Positions 11,456 through 22,795 of a stretch of DNA of 64,000 nucleotides are shown here, piece by piece. How positions within the stretch are numbered: the first letter of the stretch is position 1; each line of letters starts with the position of its first letter. The position numbers and the translations under genes were made by a program. Under the pieces are notes generated by a model that was not told the origin of the DNA, did not search any database, and saw only the letters and a program-made list of their open reading frames with translations. The stretch is from contig CM069449.1 in assembly GCA_035610835.1 (NCBI GenBank), positions 13,650,531-13,714,530 of the forward strand, written 5' to 3'. Source of the stretch: Ophiura sarsii. Its lineage: Eukaryota; Echinodermata; Ophiuroidea; Amphilepidida; Ophiuridae.

Positions 11456-12740
11456 AGTATGATTTGGAAACGTCAACAGCCTATCTTATTTCCATCTGTG
11501 TTGAATAACTTGTTACAAGTGTTTCTATAATTTATCCACATATTGGTACGCATTATAAAGACAAATTGTTGACTTGAGGGTATTGAGAGTCCTTAGGCAG
11601 GTGTACACTTGTTGGTTTAAAGCTCAACAGCCTATAATGACGATCAATACCTGACAACCCGCATCACATCACCGCCGATAGAGACGGGTGTTGTTATATT
11701 ATAAAACAAAAAGAGGATAAAATTATCAATATGGCGCCGGCAGATGGACGATATCGAACAAAGAAAAGAAATCGCTAATTGCTCATCAACTTGTCTCTTC
11801 GGTTTAAAAAGATGGTTTTGCCGGGTCAAGTCAAAGCAACAGTTGTATAGAGTGTATTAAAGAAAACTGTAAGTTTAATTTTTGTCGATGAGAAAACTTC
11901 GAGAAACCTTGTAGGTGTTTTCGCGATAACGTGCGTTTTACTTCTATAACCACGATGGTGATGCTACTCCATGAATTTGTTTTATTTTTTGTCGTACAAT
12001 ATTTCTGAGATTTTATAGTTTATAGGCCGGTAAACATGGTAAATGATGGCATTGTATCTGGCTGGGTGACCAAATACTCAACCACTAATGTATCTATATT
12101 ACTGAATACTTTTTAGAGTCTGGTTACAGCCAACATGTCATCTGTCAAATGAATTCAAAATGTAATCTGTAAATGTATAGGGTGTGAACAACAGCAGAAA
12201 TATGCTTTTTCTAGCCTGACTCAAATTTTGGCTTTAACAAATGCCTGAAATTAGCTTAATTTGTTCTGAATTAGACATTTTAGACCAATTTTAAGCTAAT
12301 TTTAAGTAATGTTTACATTAAAAGTCATACTTTTCGATTGTTTGGAAGACAAAATGGGAGTGGGGTTTGAGCTAATAAAGAGGGTACAACAAGTTTGAGT
12401 CTTGTCCCAAGTGGAACCAAAATGTGCCCGGCGTCTTGATGACCATTTAAACTAACAAACAAACAAACTCCCTTATAACTATTGGCAACACTGTGTACTT
12501 GTGTACATAACAGATACACTGATACGTGGTCTAGTGAGCCGCATATCTAGTTAAGATTTGACGGCGTTCATGGAAATTGACCGCGGCATATATCAAACTC
12601 ACAGTGTCAATAGGGCTTTATGTAAAGGCTCACATTTTTGCTGTGTCAGGTTTTAGCGAATGAACTTTTTTATTTTATGAAAAAAAAGAGCATTCACCCG
12701 CGTGAAGCAAAGTGTAACAGTATTCATGAAATCATGGGTG
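11456..12740. other. Unassigned, possible promoter-like patch
   Basis: Around 11660-11830 the sequence is less AT-rich and holds ATATGGCGCCGG (11728) leading a 15-codon ORF. I cannot support a gene. The remainder has repeated TTTTAAGCTAATTTTAAG words near 12240-12305. Confidence 0.35.
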
Positions 12741-13147
12741 CCCGGGGGGGGGGGGGGCACTGACATTAGAAAAAGGGTATAGGTATGTGCCGCGCTGAAG
12801 ACCCCCTTGTCATCCTCTGCTGCCAGCTCTAATGACCCCCCCTTTTTTTTTAGCCTGCATCAGTTGTTAAGACCCCAATTTTATTGAAAATTCAAAAATC
12901 GCCAAATTTTGCGTTACAAAGCCCAAATTCTTCGAAGATTTTGCGTTCTAAAACGACAAAAAAAATCGAAAATTTGCGTTCACGTTCATGCTAATCAAAA
13001 TTAAAAAAAAAAATTAGTTCCTAAGACCCTATTTTTCGTCATAACATCCACTCAGTTCAGTTCTGTAGCCCCCTTTTTGAGACCCTGAGCGGCACACCCC
13101 TACCCCCCAAAAAAAGCTGAGTGTCACCCCCACCCCCCACCCCCGGG
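12741..13147. mobile_element. G-run-ended inverted-repeat element
   Basis: Left end CCCGGGGG with a long G run, then CACTGACATTAG and GGTATGTGCCGC. The right end mirrors it: GCGGCACACCCCTACC, then GAGTGTCACCCCC and CCCCCGGG. The interior is AT-rich with repeated AAATTTTGCGTT. A related right end (ACCCCCCGCCCGCCCCCGGG) occurs at about 14720-14740. Confidence 0.6.
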
Positions 13148-13875
13148 AATGGGTGACTATCAAAGATTTCACTGTATGATGCAAGTAATGAACATTTTAG
13201 AGCTTTACACACCACCGATATGGCAACACCGCGAAACCGCCCAAGCCTTATAATCAGGACGGCAATCATAAAGGAGCTCCCAATTTTTACAAATGTCACT
13301 TTGGATTTGTTTGTTTTTGTCGTTGCATAAAAAGACACCTTGACACACCTCTGAATCCGGTAACATACGGAACGTTATTCCACGCAGAGTTGCCGAATTT
13401 TGACGCAATTCTTAAAGTTTATTCCGCCAACATTGCTGAATTCGACAATATGTCGTCTACACGACAGGGCTCACAACTCGGGAAACACACTGTAAATACA
13501 GAAAATAAAAGGCTCGCGTTTGAACTTTTACTACTTTAGATGATTGTATATGATCAATTTCTACCGAAGCGTTGATTTCTAGTTAATCTATCTTGTTTTG
13601 TGTGGGATGTTTGCATTTTACATGTTTTACAGTAAGAAATATTCAAATCTACCCAATCGAAACTCTCACCTCGACCTTGGCTCTTTCCGCTAGTGTCTTT
13701 TATCACACACCCAGCGCAACCTTTAACGCAATCTGCATTGTCTATTCTGAAGATAAACTGCTGCATATACGCATCTGAAATACTGGATGTGATAACCTGT
13801 TATCTCACCGAAAACAATAGCAAATATTTAATGCTACAGAAAGGTTTATTTGTAATTGCTGCCGCGTGATAAGAA

Positions 13876-13959
13876 GTATTACTACTCTATATTGAGCGCT
13901 TGAACATGTTGTATGTAACAGGTAGCAGGTATTGCAGTTAGGGACTTCTTATATAGTAG
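13876..13959. repeat. Inverted partner of 9837-9927
   Basis: Reverse-complement copy of the segment at 9837-9927, with a few substitutions and a short indel near GTAACAGGTAGCAGG. Confidence 0.8.
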
Positions 13960-14208
13960 TAACTGAACATCAATTGGTGCAATTGAAAATAGCTGCCAAG
14001 TGTATACGGTAGTATTCACAACCCATCCATCTGTAGATCTACTGAAAGCTTTACGGCAGCCATTGTAGATAGGTACCTTTTGATTGGCAGCTCAGTGTGC
14101 AACAGGTGCAAAATGCCAAACTGATTTCAAGTGAAGATGTGAACAATTCAAAAACGGATCGAAAAATCACGCTCTGCTGAAAAGCGTTCGTTGATTTTGC
14201 TGCCGACG

Positions 14209-14388
14209 ATGGTCTCGTCAAAACTCAAAGGCGTACATGTTGTGTCGATTTTTCTGCCACTTGTATGTTTGTTCTTGCTGGTATTTATAGTTGTTGATTT
14301 CATCAACGATGATCAAAGTATAATGCCGCGATATTGGATTGAATCATGGAATGCATTCATCCATCGTTTCATCCGTAATAGGTTGTGA
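14209..14388 (+). CDS. Possible membrane-anchor exon or short ORF, unknown
   Basis: ORF of 59 residues beginning MVSSKLKGVHVV. A hydrophobic segment (about residues 10-31, VVSIFLPLVCLFLLVFIVVDF) follows a short basic N-terminus, then a soluble tail rich in Trp, Arg and Asn to a stop at 14386-14388. This is the look of a type II signal anchor, as in the first exon of Golgi sulfotransferases and glycosyltransferases, but there is no catalytic motif to prove it. Weak donors occur (GTATAA near 14318, GTAATA near 14372). The sequence is less AT-biased than its flanks. Chance is a real alternative. Confidence 0.25.
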   Translation: MVSSKLKGVHVVSIFLPLVCLFLLVFIVVDFINDDQSIMPRYWIESWNAFIHRFIRNRL

Positions 14389-15070
14389 AGTATCATTTGC
14401 CATCGCGATGAGATGATATGCTTTGCGCGTATTCCGGTCCGGTTGGGACATCTTTTAATAGCGACCTCTCACATTGAGATGGTACGTATTATGTGCTTGC
14501 CTTTTTGGGTGCTTTTTTTGCAAAAATTGGTATAGCGATGGGATGTACATGTATTTTGAGGCATTTTTTGTAAAAAGCACTCAATTTGTGCAAAATTGGG
14601 TGCTTTTATAACAAAATTGGTATACTGATGGGTGGGAAATTGGCTCGAAAATAGGTATAGAGAAAGTCAAATTAGAGAAAGTCCGGCAGGCACATCCATG
14701 TACGATTTTGGCGAAAGTACCCCCCGCCCGCCCCCGGGCATCGCGCTAAAAAAAACAATGACCTAAACAGGGTTTGCGTTGGCACTTCCTGTCTTTTGTA
14801 CAAAGATTTCAATTGGTCAATTACATGATATAAATCATTTAGATAACCAATTACCATTATGCTTATGAATATTTTATACTAATCCTTTTGAAAAATTGTA
14901 AATATTCTAGTAATGTATCTGATTGGCACAATATTTAACACATCCTAAATTCCAACCAATCGGTAGGTAGTTCTCATGGGGTTAAAAGAAAATACCATCT
15001 CTATCTTTCAGTCCATGAAAGGTTATACAAGTTTATCACTTTTAACAGGTTTCATTGTGTGTATTCTATA

Positions 15071-15388
15071 CATTGCAAAAACTACAGAACACATCGACTC
15101 GTAGAGAACACGTTAAGAACATGTCAAGAACGCGTCTGGACGTGTTCAAAAAAATGTAAAAGATTTAGAACATGTTCCTGACCGTTACCGTTTTTGTTCT
15201 TGATGTGTTCTAGAAATGGCCCTTGGACACATGCAGAACTATTGGTGATGCGTCAAAAAAATCTAGAACACATACAGAACACATTAGAACATCCACAGAA
15301 CACATCTGAACACATGAACATGTTCTATATCTGTTACATTTGGACGTGTTCTGTGAAGCGTCTGATGTGTTCTGTAGTTTTTGCAGTG
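15071..15388. mobile_element. Foldback element built from GAACACATGTTC words
   Basis: Ends CATTGCAAAAACTACAGAAC and GTTCTGTAGTTTTTGCAGTG are inverted copies. The interior is made of GAACACA, GAACATGTTC and GAACACG words in both orientations. It ends just before a long C run (15411-15430). Confidence 0.85.
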
Positions 15389-16685
15389 TAGGAGGGTGTG
15401 ATAATTACATGCCCCCCCCCCCCCCCCCCCTAACCGTGAACAAGCATTCTCAAGACTGGGGACAGGACATGAATAGGGGGATGGCCTTAGACGGCAAACT
15501 GTATAGAATAACAAGATTGTTGAAATGGACAGATTTCTTTGAGAGCAATAGAGGAGGCTCAAGGGCGTAACTGCTTGCAATCATCACTTCCGTGTATCTC
15601 GAAAAACAATTCTATTGTTCATGTCGTTAACATCTAAACCTAAATTCATTTCCGCTTATCGCACTATATATGAACAAATACTGGGGCGTGGCAGAGCAAA
15701 CCTCTGGCTGCAAAGTTAAGGTTGAGTTACTTCCGGGTACGGGTGTTTGCTAGCTTTCCGATTCCACGAATATATCACTTTTAGAAGTGGAGAAGTAATA
15801 AATAAACAACATTTTTAGCAAAAACTCTTCTTATTTAAAATGTAGCTTCCTGGTAGCTTAAACTGGATTAAACTCATCATTCCTTTTTCACATTTTTTTT
15901 TTAATTTGAAATATTTCGAACTGGAGACACTTTGGAAATGTTTGAATATTTTCCTTTGTTTGAAATTTGTTCAAAGATTTTTTGTGAAAATTAAAAAAAA
16001 AGGCACATTTTTGAAAATAATGAACATTTAAAAACTATGATCCTGCAATAAATATTGTTGTCATTTAATAAATTTTGAATCTGAATCTAAATAATTATGC
16101 AAAAATAGGTGGCACCGAGAACATTGACCGAACCACGTCCATTAGTCCCATATCGCTTGCCATTTCCTGGGGAGATCCATCATATTCAGTGCTATGGCCT
16201 TCGATGTTGTAGATTAATGGATCTTGGTAAATACAAAATATATTTTCATCCACAAAAAAAACATATATATATCAACGAGCAAAATAAGAAAGCAAAACAA
16301 CCAAATAACCCATATAAAAAACAACGACAAATAATGGGGTTTTTGTGTGCATGTTCAGTGTATCAGGACGCCTCATACCTGCTTCGAAACTGTGAAGCTT
16401 AACTTGACCAAAAAGGGCCGATGATTTTAAAAATAGTCTTATAATAAATACTTCTTAAAGAAAGAGCAGCTTACGGAATAAAGCTAAGCTAAATATATAT
16501 ATATATCTTCCACCCAACCCAACCACGTGATTGTTTAATTTATCAACATTCACATATTATCTGGTGTCAAAATTCTTACTGTAGCTGCCCCAGGAGCTGC
16601 TACGTGGGCCGCAATCTCACACGTGCCAGTTAACTTGGAACTCGGGGCAACTTTGTAAAAATCTCGTCTACATGGCCTAGGCATG
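15389..16685. other. Non-coding, AT-rich
   Basis: C run at 15411-15430, A/T homopolymers near 15890-16000 and TA dinucleotide run at 16493-16506. No supported gene. Confidence 0.4.
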
Positions 16686-18013
16686 TACAGGGTGTATCAG
16701 AAAGAACTGTACTGAGGCAATATGATTTATTACGGTATGAATTCGATTGATAGTGTTCAAACCGTTTTCACACATACCTTGCGCAAACGCCCAGCTTTCA
16801 TAAGAATTTTAAATTGTGAAAATCGGACATTACTGATGGAAAATACAGACTTTCTGGTAAAGATGGTAGATTTCAATTTTGGTCGAAATGATCAATTTAA
16901 AAAATCTGAGAAATTACTAACTTTACCTGAGATCCATCTGTCCATAGGACAGGGTTTATTTTTGGTCGCCATATCTCAACTTTTCTCATCACTTGTATAA
17001 CTATTTATTATTTGCATACATTTGTGGGTGAAATTTGGAGATAATGTTTGATTTTTAATCCGCAAATAAACCAGGATTTGTTCTACTTGAGTGGTTTTAA
17101 CTTTCCTTTCTTTGGCGGGAGTTTTGAATATTGCTTATGTGGTGTGGGCTATATTGTTTGAAATGTTGGGGGTAGTCAGCCAGTAGGGAGGTCACGCTGC
17201 ATGTCATATTTTGTTATACGCAAGAAAACAATGGAATCTTAGTGACTGCAATATTTGCTAGAAATAGCTTCGGAAAATGGTCTATTTGGGCATCTCAAAT
17301 GCTAAGAAACGTGTTAAAAATCATGTAGAATTTTAGAGGAGGGTCAATAACGTCTGCAGAACGATAAAATGAATAGTTTTAAACACGTTTAGTGACCAAA
17401 TTTATGTCGTACAATGTCGGGAAATTCACGTTTTGACAATCCGTGGTCTTCAAAATTACAGGAATCCTAACTCATTCTAAACCTCACCAAATCATTAAAT
17501 GAACCCTCGTCTACAAAAAAGTCCATGTACGTATTGCTCTATCTGGTTGGAGATAGCGAAGACCACGCAAACATCATAGCTTCATACAACGGAATGAAAT
17601 CCGCCATAGAGATTACATGGCGAAAATCGTACAGATTTGCACTGCAGACCTCTGTGTAGGGACTGTTGACAATAGCATGACAATAGCAAGGTCGTTTGAC
17701 TATTGTGTTTGTGCATGTTTGTGACGACTGACCCCGTTTAACAATCTTGATAGCTTTCATATAGGGCTTGGGTGACCTAACTATTGACTGTAGTGGTAGA
17801 GAGGATTGATTGAATTTGAAAACATGTTTTTCATCGATTTTCGATTATGTCTTGCCACGCGAGAACAAAAAGAGATATCTCAATGAAATTAACATATAAT
17901 ATAGGAAACATGTTCACCTTTATATTGCAGGTGTTTAAATTTAAAACAATGATCATTTTGTATTTTTTATGTATTTTAGAAACACGGTACAGTTCTTTCT
18001 GATACACTCTGTA
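16686..18013. mobile_element. Mariner-like nonautonomous element, 1.3 kb
   Basis: TA-flanked ends TACAGGGTGTATCAGAAAGA (16686) and the inverted TCTTTCTGATACACTCTGTA (to 18013), a ~27-bp inverted repeat with one mismatch. The two short ORFs inside (92 and 73 codons) show no transposase motif. Size is right for a mariner, so this may be a badly decayed autonomous copy. Confidence 0.7.
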
Positions 18014-19511
18014 TAATGACAGTAAAGTAATGACCGTTCTAACCGTCAATGTTAACGAATTCTTCCCGAATTCGAACGTTTTTATCCAACATTATTCTTG
18101 CAATATTTCTAGTTTGGTGATATGATGTTATGATCATAACGTGTGGGTGTGTGTTATATAGGTGTGTGTGTGTTTTCAGCGTTGCATGCATATTAAGTTC
18201 AATTATAAATAGTTAGCAGGTCGTTGTTCAGGCAGGAAGCTGTTGACTTTGAACGCTGATATCCAAAGGAAATCACCAATCAGGTTCGTCGAGACTAAAC
18301 ATGCATGGATATATAACAGGTTTAATACCCGTATACATTGGGCAACCTGTAGGCATAGTGTGCCACGAATACTGCCATTCAAAAGGTTTCTTTAATTTAT
18401 TAAAAATTATTCTAAACTTAAGAGCAGATCTTAATACCACATAATATTGGCAACATGTAGGCACAAAATACTTAAACACAACAAGGACTTTCAATAACAA
18501 ATATCGAAAAATTAAATAATGTTCTCAACATTTTCAAATGTTGCAAACAAAATCTTCTTGACTTAGGTCTACATATTGTTCTAAACATTTAAAAATATCT
18601 TCAAACAATTTCAAATGATTTCAAAATATTCTAAAAAATGTTCAAAGATTACCTTATAAAAATGTTGATATCGAAAGGAAATCACTTATCAGGTTTTTAA
18701 AAAAAAAATTGCACATTGACGTCCTACGGTATGTGGTTTTTGTTATTTTGTTTTCCATTGTTCTTCTAATCTTCTTCTTTTTGGGGGAAGGGCATCCAAA
18801 TTTGTCGTGAAATCTTTAATAAAAGTTTGTCCAAGCCAAGCGAAGGAAAAACAACAACAAGTGTTTGTTTGCATAAAAAATCCATAAATCTTATCACAAA
18901 ATGTCAAAAAGTTGAATTATGTTATCCCTGTCAACATTAAAACCCGTAAAATGGTGTGAATTCCTCTCGTCACCATACCAGGAGTCGCGTGTGCGGCGGC
19001 GCGTGCCACATAATGACATCTTCCCTGTAATAATAAACGACCTCTGACCTTACATTACCGCTAGGACTAACCCCGAAAGATGTTTTGAACTTAGCAGTTT
19101 GATCAACGTTTCCTGTTCGGAAGTGCTTGGGCCCATACTGTAACCGGCTAAATTAAGTTAGTCCTTACGTGCCAATCTAAGGCACGGCGAAACTGGGCCA
19201 CTATTTTCACAAATATATTTTCCGGGTATTTTGGATTCAATTTTTCTTTTTATGTTCATGATGTTATTGTTATCAACGTAAGGTGCTGACAAGTGTCTTG
19301 TTTTAACTGTCATTATTCATAGTGTTATTGTGTTTATGGCAATGAAAACATCAATAGCACATCCAGTGATCTATCTAAGTTATCAAAACACTTTTAGTCT
19401 CTTCGATAAGTTTTGAGTCATTCATTCAATCCCGTACAATGATGCGTGATATAACTGGTTTCATGCATCCACTACATAGTGGATTGGGTGTTTCCTGTCT
19501 TAACACCAACG
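18014..19511. other. Non-coding, AT-rich
   Basis: GTGTGTGT tract at 18141-18174; AAATG/CATTT-rich repeats at 18520-18660. No gene seen. Confidence 0.4.
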
Positions 19512-19769
19512 CAGCCCTTTTATGACAAAATGATGTATCTTATATGTACTTTCCTAATGATATACTTCCTTTTAACATGGATTGTGTTAACTTGGTTTAA
19601 GAATCCTCACTTAGGAAAAGGTTGTAACTTGTAAAGACAATAAAAGTAATATACTGCCTTTTATCACTACATGATTTATGGAGAAAAAAGCTAACTTTAA
19701 TCATGTTAAAAGGAAGTATACTGTTAGAAAACTACATACAAGATACATTCTTTTGCCATAAAAGGGCTG
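19512..19769. mobile_element. CAGCCCTTTTATG foldback MITE, copy 1
   Basis: 258 bp with inverted ends CAGCCCTTTTATG...CATAAAAGGGCTG; inner arms ATACTTCCTTTTAACATG and CATGTTAAAAGGAAGTAT. A second copy, about 90% alike by eye, lies at 54668-54923. Confidence 0.85.
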
Positions 19770-19840
19770 ATACGGCTATTAGCTTATTGGTTACAATGTT
19801 GTTCACTTGTGGTATTTTGGGAGTGGTCTTTATTCCTTTT

Positions 19841-20078
19841 AAAACACTTTCCACGCGGCTATATACAAAATAAGTTTTTTCAGAAACCTTTCCCAAATTT
19901 CAAAAGTCTTATCTCGAGAATTACTGAACCAATACTAGGCATGTTTGTACTTATTTTAATGCATTCCTTATGGTGATTCCAAATATGGTAATGAAATTCA
20001 ATAATTTTGACATTTTTGAAACATTTTGTGACATTTTGGAATATCGCCTGCAGACGCCTGCCGCGTGGAAAGTGTTAA
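19841..20078 (-). mobile_element. TTAA element (copy 3)
   Basis: Full-length reverse copy: CACTTTCCACGCGGC at left, CTGCCGCGTGGAAAGTGTTAA end at 20078. The left TTAA has decayed to AAAA. Confidence 0.9.
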
Positions 20079-20414
20079 ATATGTCATCTTGACATTGTTG
20101 TTATGTTTGTTCGAATTCGAAACAAATTTTGAGCTGCCTGTCTCCCACTTAAAGTAGTGTGTCAACAATCATATTCTTATAAGCTTTCACAAAAAAACTT
20201 GCCCGAATTTACCAACCACATCCAAACCACGCAAACCATCACTACCAGCCAACCAGCCAACAAATAAACAACCACAAACAAACAAACAAATAAAACAAAG
20301 TGGATCGATAGCGTATTGAAACTAACATACACTAATAAAGGACCCTCGCATTTTAACCATCATTAGTATACACAGCCCTGTGAGGGCGCTCCGTTTAGTC
20401 CACCATTTTCAAAG

Positions 20415-20623
20415 ATGGCGTCCGACGGGGCGTCCGGCCGACCAGAGGAACTTTGGGACAATCTAGAAGGACCCCAGTTTCTCCCCTGTAATTATTGTGA
20501 AAGCTTTCTGTTCATTTTTCAAACGTATTTATACCCACAAACAACGCACCCCTGTCCGCGCTGCCCTGACTCAGCAAATGAGCCAGTAATTCCAGTGGGA
20601 TATGTGGTGCGTCAAATTATAAG
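20415..20623 (+). CDS. Probable first exon of an unknown gene with two CxxC pairs
   Basis: ORF beginning MASDGASGRPEELWDNLEG and reading ...LPCNYCESF...HPCPRCPDSANEPVIPVGYVVRQII. The start context AAAGATGGCG is excellent and is also a YY1-type motif often found at animal translation starts. An AAG|GTCAGT donor follows 20623 in phase 2; reading through gives a stop at 20637-20639. The two pairs CNYC and CPRC, about 18 residues apart, look like a zinc-ribbon type metal site. Codon use and GC are higher than in the flanks. I do not recognise the family. It cannot splice in frame to the ERG exon at 37101 (phase 0). It could be the 5' end of a separate gene, a retrocopy or a transposon-encoded exon; a LINE-like 3' end sits 150 bp downstream on the other strand. 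Confidence 0.5.
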
Positions 20624-20770
20624 GTCAGTAATACACTGAGGATCAACAACAAAATGGAGGTCATGTAATACATAGGTGGAGGGGGGAGGGGAGGGGAGTG
20701 TGGGGGGGGGGGGGGGGCAATGTCTAACCGTTTGTAATAAATTACCATAACTCTCAATTTTATCAATTTT

Positions 20771-21072
20771 TTCAATTCAATTCAATTCAATTCAATTTAT
20801 TCAGCAAAAGTAATACAAAGAAATTATAATACAATATGGAATAGAGGCTAGGAACCCCAGTGGAAACCCTGATAGACGGGCTTATATAACGGGGACCCTT
20901 GACACAAAAATAGAATGATAATAATTAGAGCATTTTTAATGACGGGAGAACAGAAAACACGAAACGAGATCAGACAGAACAGCACAAAAACAATACACTT
21001 GACAAAGACACACAGAAACAAAAAGAGAACAATACAGAACACATGTACATGACAAGAGACAAAAGTTGCCAA
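20771..21072 (-). mobile_element. 3' end of a LINE-type retrotransposon
   Basis: A (TTGAA)n tail, seen on the + strand as TTCAATTCAA repeats at 20771-20797, precedes a minus-strand region with an uncoding, low-complexity ORF. Short tandem tails of this kind mark 3' ends of non-LTR elements (CR1, L2 and RTE groups). No reverse transcriptase is present, so the copy is heavily 5'-truncated. Confidence 0.45.
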
Positions 21073-21816
21073 GTTAAAAGTAAGTTAAGTCATTTGTTAT
21101 GTTCTACAAGAGGAAGGCATGGAAGGAGATCAATTTGATCAAAAGGTTCTTCAATCAAATGATTGAGACTTTTGTAGATTCAAAACTGGTTCTTAAGAGA
21201 AACCCTTCAAAAGGCCTCATGGAAATTTGGAGATTTTTTTTCTTCTTTCTTAATGGCTTTGCTTTGAATCACATACCGGGGACCTATTTTATTATTGTTA
21301 AGGGAAAAATTAGAAACCATTTCACGTTTTAGTGTATATGCATGTAAATATTGGTCTCAAGAATTTTCAAGCCATTCAAACAAAAGACATCTCTGTTCCG
21401 TTGAAACAAAAAGTTAGTTGATGCGTCAAGCCTTAATAACAGACTGGAAATGAGCTACTATTATTGCAACCGATAACTGAAACAATATTAACCGTAAACA
21501 TGGTAAACATGTCAGTTCAAATATCATATCTGAAATTGATAGTAGCCACAGTGAGTTGAATTTGGAAAAACATGTTTGATATATGGCACGCAACAATAAC
21601 AACAACAACCTACATGAAAGCAAAGGTACAGTAATATAAGTATATATAAGTTCATCATGTAGAAAAATCGATGTGAATAAATTATTTTAATTTTAAGTCA
21701 CAAATCATAAATGATATTGATAGTCAGCAAACAATTGTTCATTGACGAGTAGAAATGTTTAAACATGCCCTCGGATGACTTTATTTGTCGAGCTTTCATC
21801 AACGGTAGCTCTGCCT

Positions 21817-21823
21817 TCATCAG
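21817..21823 (-). other. CTGATGA motif, possible retroelement-end remnant
   Basis: Minus strand CTGATGAAGGCAGAGCTACC then GATGAAAGCTCGAC. It has the CTGATGA...GAAA order but no stem I pairing and no GAAAC-GTC junction. Possibly the tail of a Penelope-like element. Low certainty. Confidence 0.15.
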
Positions 21824-21902
21824 TTCATTAGGACTGTGTGAAGCAAAAGCCACTACTGACGAAAATCAGAACCACTTCTACTTCTAAACCTCACTACTTG
21901 AT

Positions 21903-21960
21903 ATGGACCCGTTGTAGGATTTGAACCTAGGACCTGCGGAACTCTAGACCGGCGATCTAT
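21903..21960 (-). pseudogene. tRNA-like fragment (B box only)
   Basis: Minus strand CTAGGTTCAAATCCTAC has a T-arm with B box GGTTCAAATCC and a 3' strand resembling an acceptor (GGGTCC). The 5' half is not tRNA-like. Probably a SINE remnant. Confidence 0.3.
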
Positions 21961-21970
21961 TTTATTTCAT

Positions 21971-22421
21971 TATAGACCATGTCACCTCATTGTTGATCAA
22001 CAATGTTAAGTGCCTGGTTCCATTCCATGCATGGGGGAACATGAATTACTGTTGCATTGACTGCTGTTGTTACAGATCCCCTTACAGATGACTGGTTTAG
22101 TTTAGTGCATGGTTTATAATGGGGACTCCCTTCGAATGCGCGCGCATACCAACAGGCAAGCTTTTGTTTGGCAGGCATTTCGCGCGCACACCGGCAGGCA
22201 TGCTTTGCTTGGCGCGAATTGCCTGCCAAACAATAGTTTGCCTGCCGGTATGCGCGCGCGTTCGAAGGGGATGTCCATTATAAACCATACACTAAACCAA
22301 ACCAGTCATCTGTAACGTGGAACGAGATCTGTAACAACAGCAGTCAATGCATGTTCCCCAATGCATGGAATGGAACCGGGCACACGACATTGTTGATCAA
22401 CAAGAGGTTACATGATCTATA
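21971..22421. mobile_element. 451-bp foldback with GC-rich core
   Basis: Left arm 21971-22140 and right arm 22255-22421 are inverted copies (TTGTTGATCAACAATG, CAGATGACTGGTTTAG, TTATAATGG). The core 22136-22260 is strikingly GC-rich and iterates GGCAGGCA / TGCCTGCC with GCGCGC blocks. Overlapping ORFs on both strands encode look-alike peptides only because the DNA is palindromic. Confidence 0.85.
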
Positions 22422-22534
22422 CAGCAATACGTTAACATGGTTAACATTACAGATCAGACATCAAGGCTGCCCTTAATTAAGAAATCGAGGACTGATTTGT
22501 TAATAAGGACTAATTTGTTTGCATAGAGTATAGG

Positions 22535-22795
22535 TAGTTTGTACACAGGAACAATTTACTTGTTGAATAGGAACGATTGGATATCCAGAGGTTCCGTCCG
22601 TGGCGGTATCCTTACTAATATGGATATTGGAGGCTTGCCTTCTTACCCTACATATCTGTAATGTATATCCAAGCAACTTGGATGAGGTCATCGCCGTGAG
22701 GAAATAAATTGGATGTACTGAGTTTATAACAGGAACAATACTCCTTGTCATAAAGGAACGATTGGATATCCCTTAGGTTTCCACATAGTATCCTT
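22535..22795. repeat. Direct repeat pair, AGGAACGATTGGATATCC
   Basis: AGGAACAAT...AGGAACGATTGGATATCC...AGTATCCTTA at about 22545-22615 recurs at 22731-22796. Two diverged units about 185 bp apart. Confidence 0.6.

Larger units (their letters stand above)
13148..15070. other. Largely unassigned
   Basis: Contains the 13876-13959 repeat, the 14209 ORF and, at 14500-14740, GGGTGCTTTT / ATTGGTATA repeats ending in a C-rich right end like that at 13120-13147. Confidence 0.35.

Noticed and set aside
13554..13778. Overlapping ORFs on both strands, one Cys-rich
   Set aside because: Neither has a domain, splice site or repeat family; both strands being open at this length is common in AT-rich DNA.
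17539..17760. Transposase of the 16686-18013 element
   Set aside because: The 73-codon ORF lacks D,D34D-type motifs and a helix-turn-helix.
22097..22315. Similar peptides on both strands as paired genes
   Set aside because: The likeness comes from the palindromic foldback DNA, not from coding selection.
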